Shown here: in pieces, positions 42,923-54,300 of the stretch
How the letters are laid out: each line of letters opens with the position of its first letter
Numbering within the stretch: the first letter of the stretch is position 1
Source: Chondrus crispus
Taxonomy: Eukaryota; Rhodophyta; Florideophyceae; Gigartinales; Gigartinaceae
Assembly (NCBI RefSeq): GCF_000350225.1
Contig: NW_005178653.1
Coordinates: 288,172-352,171, forward strand
Direction of reading: 5' to 3'
DNA length: 64,000 nucleotides
Program-made: the position numbers and the translations under genes
The notes under the pieces: generated by a model
Told to the model about the DNA's origin: nothing
The model's input: only the letters and a program-made list of their open reading frames with translations
Databases searched by the model: none

Positions 42923-45900
42923 CAGTACTGCATTTCCGGGAATACCTCCACCCAGATACTCTTATCTCTGGACTGGCGATTGGCGTTAATGTCAGTTTGC
43001 GTTCAACGAGAAATCCACCAGTACGATCTTCCAATGAAGCTAAAAGTTTTAGAATCGGGCTTGTCAGCCCCGATTCCGATAAGTTGAAATTCAAACATCT
43101 ACGCAGATCAACCGTGACATGCCCTCAGGAATTCAGACTAGCCGATGCCTACCTGTTACTCTTCCAGCCTTCAACCTGCTGTCTACTTCCATTTGCTTGC
43201 GCTGTCGTTAAACCCTCTGTCGTCGACCGCTGCCACAACTATTTTGCCTGTCTCCAGCTCAAATCGATAACACCAGCACACCTGTGCCGCATATGATTGC
43301 GCAAATCTGTGAATCTGCTAATCGACCATCAGATATGGCTTCGTGCGAAACTACTGTGTTGACGACTTGAGTGTCGAGAGTTGAAATGGTCGTTTTCTCT
43401 GTCCCCTCTAGCTCCCAGTTGTGCAGCGCTAGTCGGTTTTTTAGTACTGCTCTAGTGAGACTAGACGTCGGCCGATACTGTACGCATAAAAGTAGAAAGA
43501 TAAAACTACGTCAGCAACTGTAAGGCAGTAGTGGTACTGTCGGACTGTAACGTCTCAGCTACAGGTAATTACGGTCATAGCATCCCTCGCAACCCCAGGC
43601 AGCAGTGACGACCGCTTCAGCGTGGCTACTCCGGCAGTGGCGAGCCCGGTTCTGCCATCATCTTCAAATTATTTCTAAAAAATTACCCCGTAATCATATG
43701 GCTCACCCCGCCGAGAAGAATTGGCATGGGGAAAGCCTCGCCTCTCTAAATCAATGAAGATGTATTCGCGTTCGCCTCTCAATGGATGCTAGAATGACGT
43801 GAGAGTTTAGTCTGTTGGGAGAGACGACGCCACACCGTCGGAAAGTCATTTTGAGGTTTTTTTCAAGTCGAAAGCTGCACAGCATTGCTAGATATACCCC
43901 ACCTGCCACACCGACGCTTCTCCGTTCAGCATTTTCCCGCCTGTATTCTCCGTCACATCTTGTCCATCGCCCTCGATCTCCGTGCTTCATGTTCGCAGAT
44001 TGTTGGCTAGAAAGGTCTTGTCTAGTCTACCTCCAACGTAAAAAAAAACGCAACATTGGACTATTGAGAAGAGAAGAAAACTAGGACAATCTTAATGCAC
44101 CCAAGCCATACCCACAACACCTGCACTCTCTAATCTTTGCCCACAATCCCGCCACGGTCCACACAATTAAAATCTCTCTTGTCCTCACCAAAATATCCCA
44201 CTTTATACGTGCATTGTTCATGTATCAAGGGGATTGCCTTTCCACAACAGCCGTCTTTACATCGCCCATTTTGCAATTGCATTTTCACAAGGTCATGTCT
44301 CAATTTTATTTCATTATTGAATTACCTCATTGCTTCTACTTATATCTTCATCTCCGGCCTTTCCGCAAGATTCATTCCATTACACATCGCCAGGCAGACA
44401 CAGTCTTCTAGTTTGTCCAATGCTTTCTAGTCTCAGGGATGTAAGCAAAAACCCGATCGTTCATGAAAGAGGCCGTCTCCGTAACGTTTAAATCGCCTGC
44501 GATTAAGAATAAAGCTGTACATAGGCCGTCAGTTACCAGAGCACGGTAACAATCTCCAGATCCCATATTCTGATAGGACAGGAAGTAGTCACGAAAGAAC
44601 ACGAAGTATGCAGAGGGTCTCATTACTCTTGCAGTTTTATTTAGAAGATGGTGTATATGCCGAAGAAGGTGCCTTTATTCCATCAAAACGACGGTGACAG
44701 TTGCACATAACGGATCTGGGCGTTCGTTGCACAACTTGACACATGCTCCGACTTCACCTATCACAGGAGCTGTACGATGCTACTCAAGCCACGTCCTACG
44801 GCGTACAGGAGGAACCGAAGGAATTTGCTGAATCTAGTCTAGGAAAGTGATACAGGTATAGACGAGACAATATGGGCGCGGTACCAGCAACTTTTTTTTT
44901 GTGACGCAAGATGTTTCATCAGTTTCCTCTACGCAGCGTAATTGTTGCTGATTACATAGGTGTGCGTTGTAAGAGCAGTTTGTTTTATTGCGTTTTTACT
45001 ATGAAAGGGGGTAGATCATGTGCCTGGGAAAGAAAGGGACTACTTTGTTGAGCTTTTTTATGATAAAGAGATGCCCATTTTCGCCATGTTTGAGCAATAT
45101 CATCAATTACACTCATGTTAGAATAAGATATGTCTCGCAGGGCGACGGAGGCGATTCCATTATGCTGTTATTGAATGAGACTGGGTGATTTGAAAGAGGA
45201 TTCCGTTTCTGACAGCTCAGCGCAACTCGTATTGATGAAAGGAATGAAATCCATGAATCTGATACCGAAAAGAGGCTCTTGTTGGACTCGACTACGGTTG
45301 TCTTTGTAGGAGAAAACCATGTTCATATAGTTTTGCCATGCTTAGTTTGGAAAGTATTAGAGGGGGATGAGGATCGACAGTTTGCAGAGTCCAAGTCACT
45401 TGGTGAAGGTTAAAATACACCGGCTTTAAATAGGCTTGACTTGATAGAAAAAGAAAGAAATGACCCTTTCAGAAAGACCAGGCCGGAAGAGAGAGCAAGC
45501 GCTCCCGTTCTTTTTTCGTTTTAGGCGGAACATTGGTGTTTAGAGGTTGTCACGCAAAGGTCAAAAAAATAAGAAACGAAACATGTGTCCCGAAGGGTAT
45601 ACGATATACTGTAAATTTACACGACCTTTTGTTGTCCGTGAAAGTTCGAGCGGAAGTAAAATTTCTGCAAATAAAATGGCCAGGAAGTTGGTAAAGGCAA
45701 TTCTTCTAATTTTCTTCACAGCCGGTGTTACTGTACCAGCCAGAAGCATTAAAAATTGAATGGTCAAACCGAGGTGAGCGGAACACTGTTCTTTGGATCT
45801 ATGGCCTGGCGGCCCAATCTGAAATGTCCTGAGCGACATGTACCGAAATCTGGACCATCAATGCCTTCATTCTTTGTCTGCGTGATCCCTGCTGCAAATG

Positions 45901-46054
45901 TAGTCTCGCCTCCCTCTTCACCTGAAACACTTCAACAAGCTTGTTCTTCACAACCTCCTTCAGCACTCTCTTGTCTCACCCTTCGAGTAGCCAATTCCGC
46001 GTACGAGAGCGTTTCAGAGACTTCATCGCCGAAAAAGCCACAGAAGCCCTCGCC
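42923..46054. other. Gene-poor intergenic region
   Basis: About 3 kb of mostly AT-rich sequence. No ORF is convincing on length or composition. A 71-aa minus-strand ORF (44408-44623) contains LIAGDLNV, similar to the GDLN motif of AP-type endonucleases, but nothing else supports it. The part next to 46055 may hold the SPPA promoter. Confidence 0.5.
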
Positions 46055-48117
46055 ATGTCCGCCTTTCTCGTACCAACATCGGGCCCACTCGTCACACGAA
46101 CAACCTTTATCGTGCCGCTATCCCCAATCCGCCCACAACCGGCAGCTCGCTTTGCCATGAACGCGCAGCAAGAACCACCAACAGTTTCGACATCCCCACC
46201 TGCTTCCACCGCGACGATCGACGCGACAAAACCGGCCGCAACCGACTCAGGTTCCACTTTCAAACTGCCCGACGAATTCCCCACCCCACCCCCACTCTCC
46301 ACGCTCTTACACGCAATGCCGTTCAAGCGTCCCTCCCCCATACGTCGCTTCAGTGCATCGTGGTGCATGCTCCGCCAAGTCAGAGGCCGTGTGTCGAAGG
46401 ACACTGTGCTCACGGCACGCATTGGCGGCGCCATGTCTGAAAGCGACTCTCCGTCCGGCTTGCCTTTTTCTGGCCCGCCAGAACTCACCCTTCCTGTCCT
46501 GCTCAACGCCCTCAGAGTCGGCGCGCATGACCCCCGCATTGCACATCTTCACCTGCGAATCGATGCCCTGGCGTGCGGATGGGCCAAGGTCTTTGAGATG
46601 CGTCGCCATTTGGATTATTTCCGCGCGTCAGGCAAGGGCATTACTGTGTTTATGGAGACGGGAGGTCCCAAGGAATTTTTCCTTGGCATGGGTTTCGCGC
46701 TCTACGTCGCACCGGAGGGCGGTTTGGGGTTGCGTGGCTTTGCTGCGAGCGGTTCGTATGTCGGGGGCGTGCTGGAAAAGATCGGCGTGGCTCCGCAAGT
46801 GGAACGCATTGGCAAGTATAAGAGTGCAGGAGATCAGCTTGCGAGGCGTGATATGGCACCTGCCCAACGGGAAGTGATTAATTCCTTGTTGGGGAGACTC
46901 ACAATACGTGGACGAAGAGTGTTTGTGAAGCGATTGGAATCTCGGAGAGCGAGCTTGCTGCTTTTGTCGATCGCAGCCCGTGGGAAATGAATGAGTACGT
47001 AGAGGCAGGTCTTATCACGGGTATCTGCTACGAGTCGGATGTCGAGGATCAGCTCAAAATCCGCTTTGGGAAGGGCCCTTTCAAGAAGGAGGAGGAGGTG
47101 GTGAAGCAGCCACTGAATTCAGTCGATGTCCGCAGGTATGTACGACGCAATACCGAGAAAATGGTAGGCATTGGTGGCGGCAAAAAGATTGCCGTCATCC
47201 GTGCTGTCGGAGCGATTACCAGCGGAAAAAACGGTTCATCGCCAGTAACCGGAAATACGCTGGGAAGTGAAAGCTTGGTGGAGCTGATCCGCAAGGTGCG
47301 GGACGACAAGCGGTATGTTGCTTGCTTGCTGCGATGCAATTCGCCCGGGGGCAGTGCACTCGCCAGCGACATTATGTGGAGCGAGCTAAAGAAGCTTGCT
47401 GCCGTGAAGCCTGTGCTAGCAAGCCAATCGGACGTGGCCGCCAGTGGGGGGTAGTACATCAGCATGGCATGCGAGATTATTGCCGAGCCGTTGACGATCA
47501 CGGGAAGCGTGGGAGTAGTGACAGTCAAACCTAGCCTCGGGGAACTATACCGAAAGATTGGGTACACCAAGGAAAACATAAGCGTTGGAAGCAAGTACGC
47601 GGAGCTACTCGTAGATGATAGACCGTTTACAGAGGAGGAATCGGAGTACTACCGAGATGGGGCGATGCAGGCGTACAAAAAGTTTGTGAACAAGGCGGCG
47701 CAGAGCCGGGGCAAAACGTACGAGGAGATGCACGCCGTGGCACAAGGGCGAGTGTGGACGGGCTTGCAGGCGAAGCAACAAGGTCTTGTAGACTACCTCG
47801 GGGGCATTGGAAGGGGCGTGGAAATCCTGAAGGAGAAGGCAAAACTAGGGGCGGACGAGTACGTTCGGCTCGATGTGGTGCGCAACCCCGTATCTCTCGC
47901 AGCTCGACTTGGACTGAAGCCAGCTTCCACTCAGGCAAGACATGAGGCAAGTGTGATGGCATCGCTGCGCCAACCGCTGGCACTGGCAGAGGTTGACGCG
48001 TCGTTGGGCGGGTTGTCGCCGCTGACGCGGTTTGTTGTAGATGCGACGCTAGCACCGTTGTCGCAAAATTTTGGTTTTTGGACAAATCGTATGCCCGCGC
48101 TTGAGGGCGTGTCTTAA
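46055..48117 (+). pseudogene. SPPA: Signal peptide peptidase SPPA (protease IV type), frameshift and nonsense codon
   Basis: SPPA is a membrane-associated serine protease with a Ser/Lys dyad; in plants it sits on thylakoids. The first ATG in a plausible frame is 46055. The next 80 or so residues are rich in Thr, Pro and Ala, fitting a plastid transit peptide. The N-terminal domain matches plant SPPA closely (ALACGWAKVFEMRRHLDYFR, GLKEYY-like GGPKEFFLG, ERIGKYKSAGDQLARRDMAP). The dyad Lys is in YKSA, codon 46820-46822. The catalytic Ser is in LASQSDVAASGG, codon 47422-47424, where most relatives have S-M-G. Two defects occur. The frame shifts in the GGGG run 46891-46894. TAG at 47452-47454 stands where the family has a Tyr (GGYYI). 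The rest (SMACEIIAEPLTITGSVGVV to the end) is open. The stop codon and last three codons lie in a MITE end. Confidence 0.88.
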
Positions 48118-48317
48118 CAGGCTGGTTTTTGCTTTGCCTTGCCCGGTTTTGCCAGGAATACTTTTAAATTCTTAACAAATACCGTATGCTTCTTAAGCCG
48201 TTGCTTTTCTTAAACACATAAATTAAAACGTAGGAGCCACTCATAGCACGCCAAGTCACTTCTTTGGGCAAGGCAAAGCAAACCGCAGCAAAACGGGGCA
48301 TGTTAAGACACACCCTC
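48103..48317. mobile_element. MITE overlapping the 3' end of SPPA
   Basis: GAGGGCGTGTCTTAACAGGC at the left end is matched, as reverse complement, by the right end whose outer part is GAGGGTGTGTCTTAACATGC. The similarity continues inward through GCTTTGCCTTGCCC on both sides. The left end supplies the codons GAG GGC GTG TCT TAA that end the SPPA frame. About 215 bp, no coding capacity. No clear target duplication. Confidence 0.75.
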
Positions 48318-48344
48318 AGGGTGTGTCTTAACATGCCCCGTTTT
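48290..48344. repeat. Perfect palindrome with 27-bp arms
   Basis: 48290-48316 and 48318-48344 are exact reverse complements around one C. The left arm is the right end of the MITE; the right arm looks like the end of a second copy placed head to head, although no partner end is seen downstream. Confidence 0.92.
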
Positions 48345-49764
48345 GAGACCATCTTACGGACGCTGCTGCGAGATGCCTAGCGACATACAGGTACACGAAA
48401 GAGAGTACGTCTTCTTATTGAGGGCCTCCTTTAAGACAGCATGGACAGCCATGTTTGGATGTATATGTTTGCGATTTTCAAAATATTACATGTCCAATAA
48501 TTTAATGTATTGTGTCAGCGCGCCGTGATCCGTAAATTGGCTCAAGGGGTGCATCATACCGGGCTATCGATAGGGAAGAGGGTAGAAAGGATGTCTTTTT
48601 GGGTCTTGGTTTGGTTCTGTCGGGAGACGAATCGCATCTCCTTCGATTGCCAGCCTCCCGCCTTTTTTCAAGTGTACAGGGGGGTCGCGATAGAGTGCCA
48701 TCTTTGTTAGTGCCAGCTCCGATACCCTTTTGCGGGTGGCGCGAATTTTGAGCCAAAAACTAAGGGTCTCCAGAGAGGCAGTTGGATGGACGTACTGCTC
48801 GAGAGCCGCTGCCGCCGCGGAAAGATATTATGCAGTTGCTTACTAGAATAGAGACTATGGCGGAAAAAGGCAGGGTCGATGATGCAATTGGACATCTGCA
48901 AAAGTGTAGGCTGGCATTTATTGCTGCAAAAATGGAGGAAGTCAATGCGACGGCTCGGAAGCTACTAATGACATAAATGCTTGATTAGACTTGAGTCTGT
49001 AGTGAAGATGCAAAGTATGAGTGATGGCATCTTGCGAACGGTCTTTCTGAGCAGTGATGCAAGGAAGTGGCTGCAAAAAAGCCGCAAATCTCATTATCTT
49101 ACAGTGCCTGGTTCGATATAGTGCCGTTTTCGGCCCACTGACAGAGGGAGGCCACTATATCGCGATCCCCGTGTACTGGCATTCAGAGACGTCAATAAAA
49201 TGATTAAATTGAATTTTAATGTATGCTAAATTGGATCAAGATTGAATTCAATCGCACTTATGCGGTAGGCGACAGCCAATGGTGTGCTCTCGTATGGCAC
49301 GTTGGTAGTGACAGATTCCATTATTTTAACTTTGTGTGCGCCATCATACTGTTAAGAAAAGTATTTAATGGACCAATCAGGTGCACGCTGACGTCCATAC
49401 ATGTCCAAACATGCCCGTCCATGCTGTCTTAAAGGAGGGCCTGAGCAAGGCGAATTCAGATAGCAGATACGTACAGGGTACTGTACACTGTAATATGGGA
49501 ACCCGCCTTGCCCTTCCTCTTCACTGCACTCCCTCTCATCCCTCTTATCCTGATCTGACGGCCCTTTGAGGCATCCCCCTGTAAACTGGACTTTGCCCCC
49601 CCTTGACCCGCCAAAACCTTCACTCTACTTTTTACAGCTGCTGAGACACGGGGGCCACGCCAACGTTAGGTCATGCCTCATCACTCACCATGTGACGTGC
49701 TTCACCTGAGACGGGCGACTCCCTGCCACCTGCCACGCCCAGGCGTCGCGTCGCCCCGCACGCC
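48345..49764. other. Intergenic, no convincing gene
   Basis: A 64-aa plus-strand ORF (48782-48976) is helical and basic but unrecognised. A 10-bp inverted repeat, CGATATAGTG against CACTATATCG, lies near 49107-49164. The last 150 bp should hold the promoter of the membrane-protein gene. Confidence 0.5.
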
Positions 49765-50394
49765 ATGTCCACCCCACCGGGCACGGCTTCGGACCCCATC
49801 TTCACCGACGCCCCGCCGCTCAGCGCTGGCGTCGCCTTCGTCATCGGCGTGGCCGGCGCCGCCCTAGTGCTTGCGCAAACCGTGCTGCGCGCGTGGCGCC
49901 GCGTGTCGCTCTCGCAAACCCGCGGCCTGCTTCTCGCGCGCGTGCACCTGCTAGTGCTCGTGCTCGCCGCCGTCGCCGCCGCCTCGCTGCTCGGCTCGCA
50001 GCGCTTCTTCGCGGATGACTCGCGCCCGCTCGGCTGCCTGCTCCCGCTCCTCGGCGTCCTCGCCCCCTTCGTCTTTCTCGCCCGCCGCCCCGACGCGACC
50101 ACTTCCTCCGTCACCCGCCCGACCCGCACCAGGCTTCTCGACTGGCTCATCCAGTCCCCAGTCAATCTCCTGCTGCTGCTCCCGGGCCTCGCCTTGTCGG
50201 GGCTGTGCGTGTGGGGCATGGTCGTCGCCGAAGCCTGGGATGTGCTTGCGCTCGCCTTCTCAGCCTCGGTCGCGGTTCTCACTCGCGCCGACCCCGTTGT
50301 GTATCGCGCGTGGGATGGAGTTGGCGCCCGGTGGCAGTGGGGTCGTGTCCTGCCCAGTCCGGTGCGAAACGCCGCTTGGCGCTTCGTCATAGGC
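49765..50394 (+). pseudogene. Membrane protein gene, 5' half, cut by copia insertion
   Basis: Starts with ATG and encodes 210 residues before the copia LTR, with GC-rich codon use unlike the transposons. Hydrophobic segments lie at about 20-38 (LSAGVAFVIGVAGAALVLAQ), 53-74 (LLLARVHLLVLVLAAVAAAS), 88-106 (LGCLLPLLGVLAPFVFLA) and 130-172 (NLLLLLPGLALSGLCVWGMV and the next helix). The reading frame ends artificially two codons inside the LTR (TGT TGA). It resumes in the same frame beyond the element at 55926. Before insertion the gene would have encoded about 418 aa. The family is not recognised. Confidence 0.75.
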
Positions 50395-50447
50395 TGTTGA
50401 AGCGTCACTTAGTAACCCTAGCATCTCAGAAGTGTCGAAGTATCTAG

Positions 50448-50931
50448 TGTCTAGGTGACAAATGACCTCATATGAGGTCACTTTTCAACTTATTTTTCTC
50501 GACTTGTGCTAGCTCAACAAGATGGAAAAAAGATACTCTCGACACGGCAGTTGACTTCTGCGTTGTGGAAGGGTGGAGTTTGGTGAGATCTGCACGTCTT
50601 CTCCAGCCATTTTTAAAATGCCCAAAAAGGAGCCTTTTTTGACCAACCTCAAAACGTTTTATGTTGATAACTTCGAAACCAAAACGCCTGTTTAAAAAGT
50701 CAACTCATCATTGATACTTCATTAGATTCTTAGTCTCTCTGTGCATTGACAACCGCCATCCCAATGTTTTGTAAGATGTTATTGCCGAGCGCGTATACGT
50801 TAAAGAAATGGTGTCCAAACTGAATGTTTTAAAGTTTCGATTTAATTTATATATTTTTGCAAAAAAAAACCTGGCCTCATATGAGGCCACGACTGACCTC
50901 ATATGAGGTCAAATTGCTTGTCGTCTAGACA
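50448..50931. mobile_element. MITE inserted in the copia left LTR (484 bp)
   Basis: Bounded by CTAG on both sides (50444-50447, 50932-50935), while the right LTR has a single CTAG at this point, giving a clean empty site. Ends are inverted repeats (TGTCTAGGTGACAA against TGTCTAGACGACAA). The palindrome TGACCTCATATGAGGTCA occurs near both ends, with a variant (GGCCTCATATGAGGCC) beside the right one. The centre is AT-rich and non-coding. Confidence 0.92.
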
Positions 50932-51126
50932 CTAGAGCATCTTTGTGAGACATGAATTGCAGTTCTACAAATTGGTGCGGTGGGCCAAATTTTACGTCTG
51001 ATCATACGTGCGCAGTGTGCTGATCTCAGTTGATCCTTGACGCACCTTGACGCACGTAGATTATCAGCAACTGTGCCTTTGGAGCACAATTCGAGCCTGC
51101 ATATGTCAGGCTTCCCTCCCGTAGAA

Positions 51127-51134
51127 TATAAATA
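51127..51134 (+). promoter_or_regulatory. TATA box of copia 5' LTR
   Basis: TATAAATA about 80 bp before the LTR end; the same sequence is at 55838-55845 in the 3' LTR. Confidence 0.6.
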
Positions 51135-51209
51135 GGCAATAGGCAAAGGTCCTAACATAAATAGACCTTAAGTGCGAAACACATTGGCAAATTCCATAAC
51201 CTTTCTATA

Positions 51210-51223
51210 GGTTATGGGCACAG
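51210..51223 (+). promoter_or_regulatory. copia primer-binding site, half-tRNA type
   Basis: GGTTATGGGCACAG directly follows the LTR. It resembles the GGTTATGGGCCCAG site of Drosophila copia, which pairs with the anticodon stem-loop of initiator Met tRNA instead of its 3' end. Confidence 0.65.
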
Positions 51224-51370
51224 AAACGTAACCACTGCGTCAATTATCTACCTGTGTTCGCCTTCAATCTCATCGTCAGTGGCAAGCCCAAGTCAAACAA
51301 GGGCCGAAGAACACTCCGTCGATCGACCCAACACAGCGTTGTAGAGGAAAAGTTCCGTCCGTGAGACTTA

Positions 51371-54300
51371 GTGAATGTTAACCAAGCATCATTACAAGAA
51401 CTGTTTCATTCAAATACAGTACCATTAACAGTGTCAACCAAGCAATTACAAATTCAGTGTCAATTAAGAACTGTACCATCAATCAAGATCGAAAACTCGA
51501 GGACGGACACGATCGATACAAGTCGCTATCGGATTCCAGCCTTGACTACTGATAATCATTTTATGTGGTCCCACAAGATGGAGTTCGTGCTCCGTGGTAA
51601 GGGACTCTGGGAAATTGTTACAGGAGAAGAAGCAGTTCCCACGGATGCTACTGAGAAAGTCAAGTATGAAAGACGTCGAGATCTTACTTTAACGAACATC
51701 ATTCTAACAATTGACGATTCTTGCAACGCTGCCGTCATCACACTTCGTTATCCCAAACAAATGTGGGATAAGTTGAAAGAGATGTATGAGGCGGTATCAG
51801 AAGCTCGCATAGACGCCTATCTTAGTCAGTATCAGAAGCTAAAAATGGGTGCTAACGAGAAAGTTATGGAGTACGTCAACCGGCTTTCTGTACTCGAGAA
51901 CAAGCTTGCCGCCGTAGGCCACGTCCTTTCTACTACGGAAAAGAGAAGGGCGCTGCTTCGAGGCTTAAGAGACGAGTTTGCTATTACGGCGGGAGTCCTT
52001 AGAGCTACACGAAAGTATTTCAATGCATCTGTAGCAGAACTTGTCACCCAAGAAGCTGAACTAGACTCCAACGTTGGAGAAAACGAAGATTCATCTGCGC
52101 TTACAGTACGTGAAGACGACCCCTGCAGATTCTGCAAACGAAAGGGGCATGCATCTCTACAGTGTTTTTTCAACCCAGATGGACAAAATTATCGACCGCA
52201 ACTCGCGAAGAAGCGACGTGATCGCATGCGAGGAAACAGGAACGGTGGAAATCACAGAAGCCAGAAAGGAAGACAAGGACATCGTCACCCGTCCAACAAC
52301 CACTCTGCGTACTTGGATGTGTCCTTTGTAGCTAAGTGCAGCATAGGGAAGAAAAGCACCCAAGGCAGCCGCTCTGAGAAGCGGTTCATTGATTCTGGGG
52401 CTTCTACCCACATGTGCAACGATCGTCACTTATTCAAATCTATGAGCAGAAATTCAAAGGAGCGTTCAGTCGAAGTAGGTGATGGAGAGTTTACGGACGT
52501 GAAGGGAGAGGGTACAGTACACTGCAGGACCATCGTAGATGGAGAGACGAAGCCCGTTGCTCTGACAAACGTACTGTACGTACCATCCCTCATGTATAAC
52601 CTCATCTCTGTAAGCCGCATGCGAAAGGCTGGATTTCGTGCTACCTTTGACACGGATAATCAAGGAGAAGGTTTTTGCGTGATCAGCGATCTCAAGAAGG
52701 GGAAGTCGTATCTAAAGGGGATTGAGGGCAATGACAGCGGACTATATCAGGCAATATTAAAGCCTCAGGCTCTACAAGAGGGAAAAGCGCTTGTGACCTC
52801 TGCCAACAAGCAATTAATTTGGCATGAGCGTCTCGGCCACGTAAGTGAAACAAGTATCAGGAAGTCCTTGCCAATTGTCGACGGTGTAAGTCTTGAGGTG
52901 GTTTCAAGTATTCCAGACTGTGAGCCCTGTAGACTTGGAAAGTCTGTCCGCGACTCACGTCCACCAGCGTCCGAAGAATCTCGGAAAGCAACTAAGCCCC
53001 TTGAGCTTGTCCATACTGACCTAGTCGGCCCTATAAGGCATGAATCTCTCAGTGGGAGTCGCTGCTTCATTCCCGTTTACGACGACTCAAGTGGAATTTC
53101 TCTCATTAGGTTGCTCAAATCTAAGAAAGAGGCGGGTAATGCCCTCAAGGAAATGATCACAGAGCTAGAGACTATACACAACTGTAAGGTCCAGAAGTTA
53201 CTTGTCAAGAGGGTTCGTTCCGACAACGGTAAGGAGTTCTTATCCAAAGACGTACAGCAATGGCTCGGACAAAAGGGAATTCAGCATGAGCTTACAGCGC
53301 CCTACTCGCCGGAATCTAATGGCAAAGCCGAGCGACTGAATAGGACACTACTGGACATGACGAGGACAATGCTAATGGGAGCTCGTCACATTCCTGGCTA
53401 TAGGCGCCTGTGGGCTGAAGCAGTAAATACTGCAAACTATCTTCGGAACCGTCTCTTTACATCTGCCAGTAACGACCCAAACAAGACTCCATTCGAAACA
53501 ATTTTCGGGAAGAAGCCCAATCTGTCCCATGTCCGTAAATTTGGAGCAAAGGCATACGTACACATACCAAAACGTAAACGCCGAAGCAAACTGGACGAGA
53601 GGGCTGAGATCGGATATTGCGTGGGATTCGCAGCTGGAAATGTCTGCCGCGTGTACTTGCCGCACGCAAGGAAGGTAATTGTCTCACGCGACGTACAGTT
53701 CGAGGAACATCTGGCTCAACAAGCGAATCTAGAGGTCGATGATACCCCAGTGTTCGAAAACTTGGGGCGAGGTGCCGAAGTTAATATAGAACTCGGACCA
53801 AGAAAGGACCATTCAGAAGCACCCAACAGTCACAGCGACAACGTTGACGTCGACACGAACGAAATGCTGACTTACGTTCCAAACGTGAGACGATCATCCC
53901 GCACATCGCATCCACCCGCAAGGTACGAGCCAGGAAACGCGACTGTTTCCATCGCTCTACTCCACCGAATGGGAGAGGCCGATGGTAAAGTGCCACTGAC
54001 TTACAGTGAAGCTATGACAAGTAAAGAATGCGACAAGTGGAAAACCGCCATGGATGAGGAGATCAAACAGCTCAACAAAGACACTTGGGAGTTGGTCCGG
54101 TTACCAGCAGAATCGAAACCCGTCAAATCTAAATGGGTTTACACAAATAAGACCGATGCGAGTAACGCAGTCACCCGTCAACGAGCTCGCTTAGTAGCTA
54201 AGGGTTTCTCTCAAAGGGAAGGCTTTGACTACAACGAAGTCTTCGCTCCCGTGGCAAAGTACAGTACTGTTCGTTTGATACTGGCCCTTGCCGCCCAAGA

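Larger units (their letters stand above)
50395..51209 (+). repeat. copia 5' LTR carrying a MITE (327 bp plus insert)
   Basis: Matches the right LTR on both sides of the insertion at 50448-50931. A TATA box, TATAAATA, lies at 51127-51134, just upstream of the R-region end. Confidence 0.94.

Noticed and set aside
44408-44623. Endonuclease of a non-LTR retrotransposon (LIAGDLNV motif)
   Set aside because: Only 71 aa, with no other endonuclease motif and no reverse transcriptase nearby.
49671-50408. 245-aa minus-strand ORF
   Set aside because: Antisense shadow of the GC-rich membrane-protein gene, with low-complexity Arg/Ser/Thr composition.
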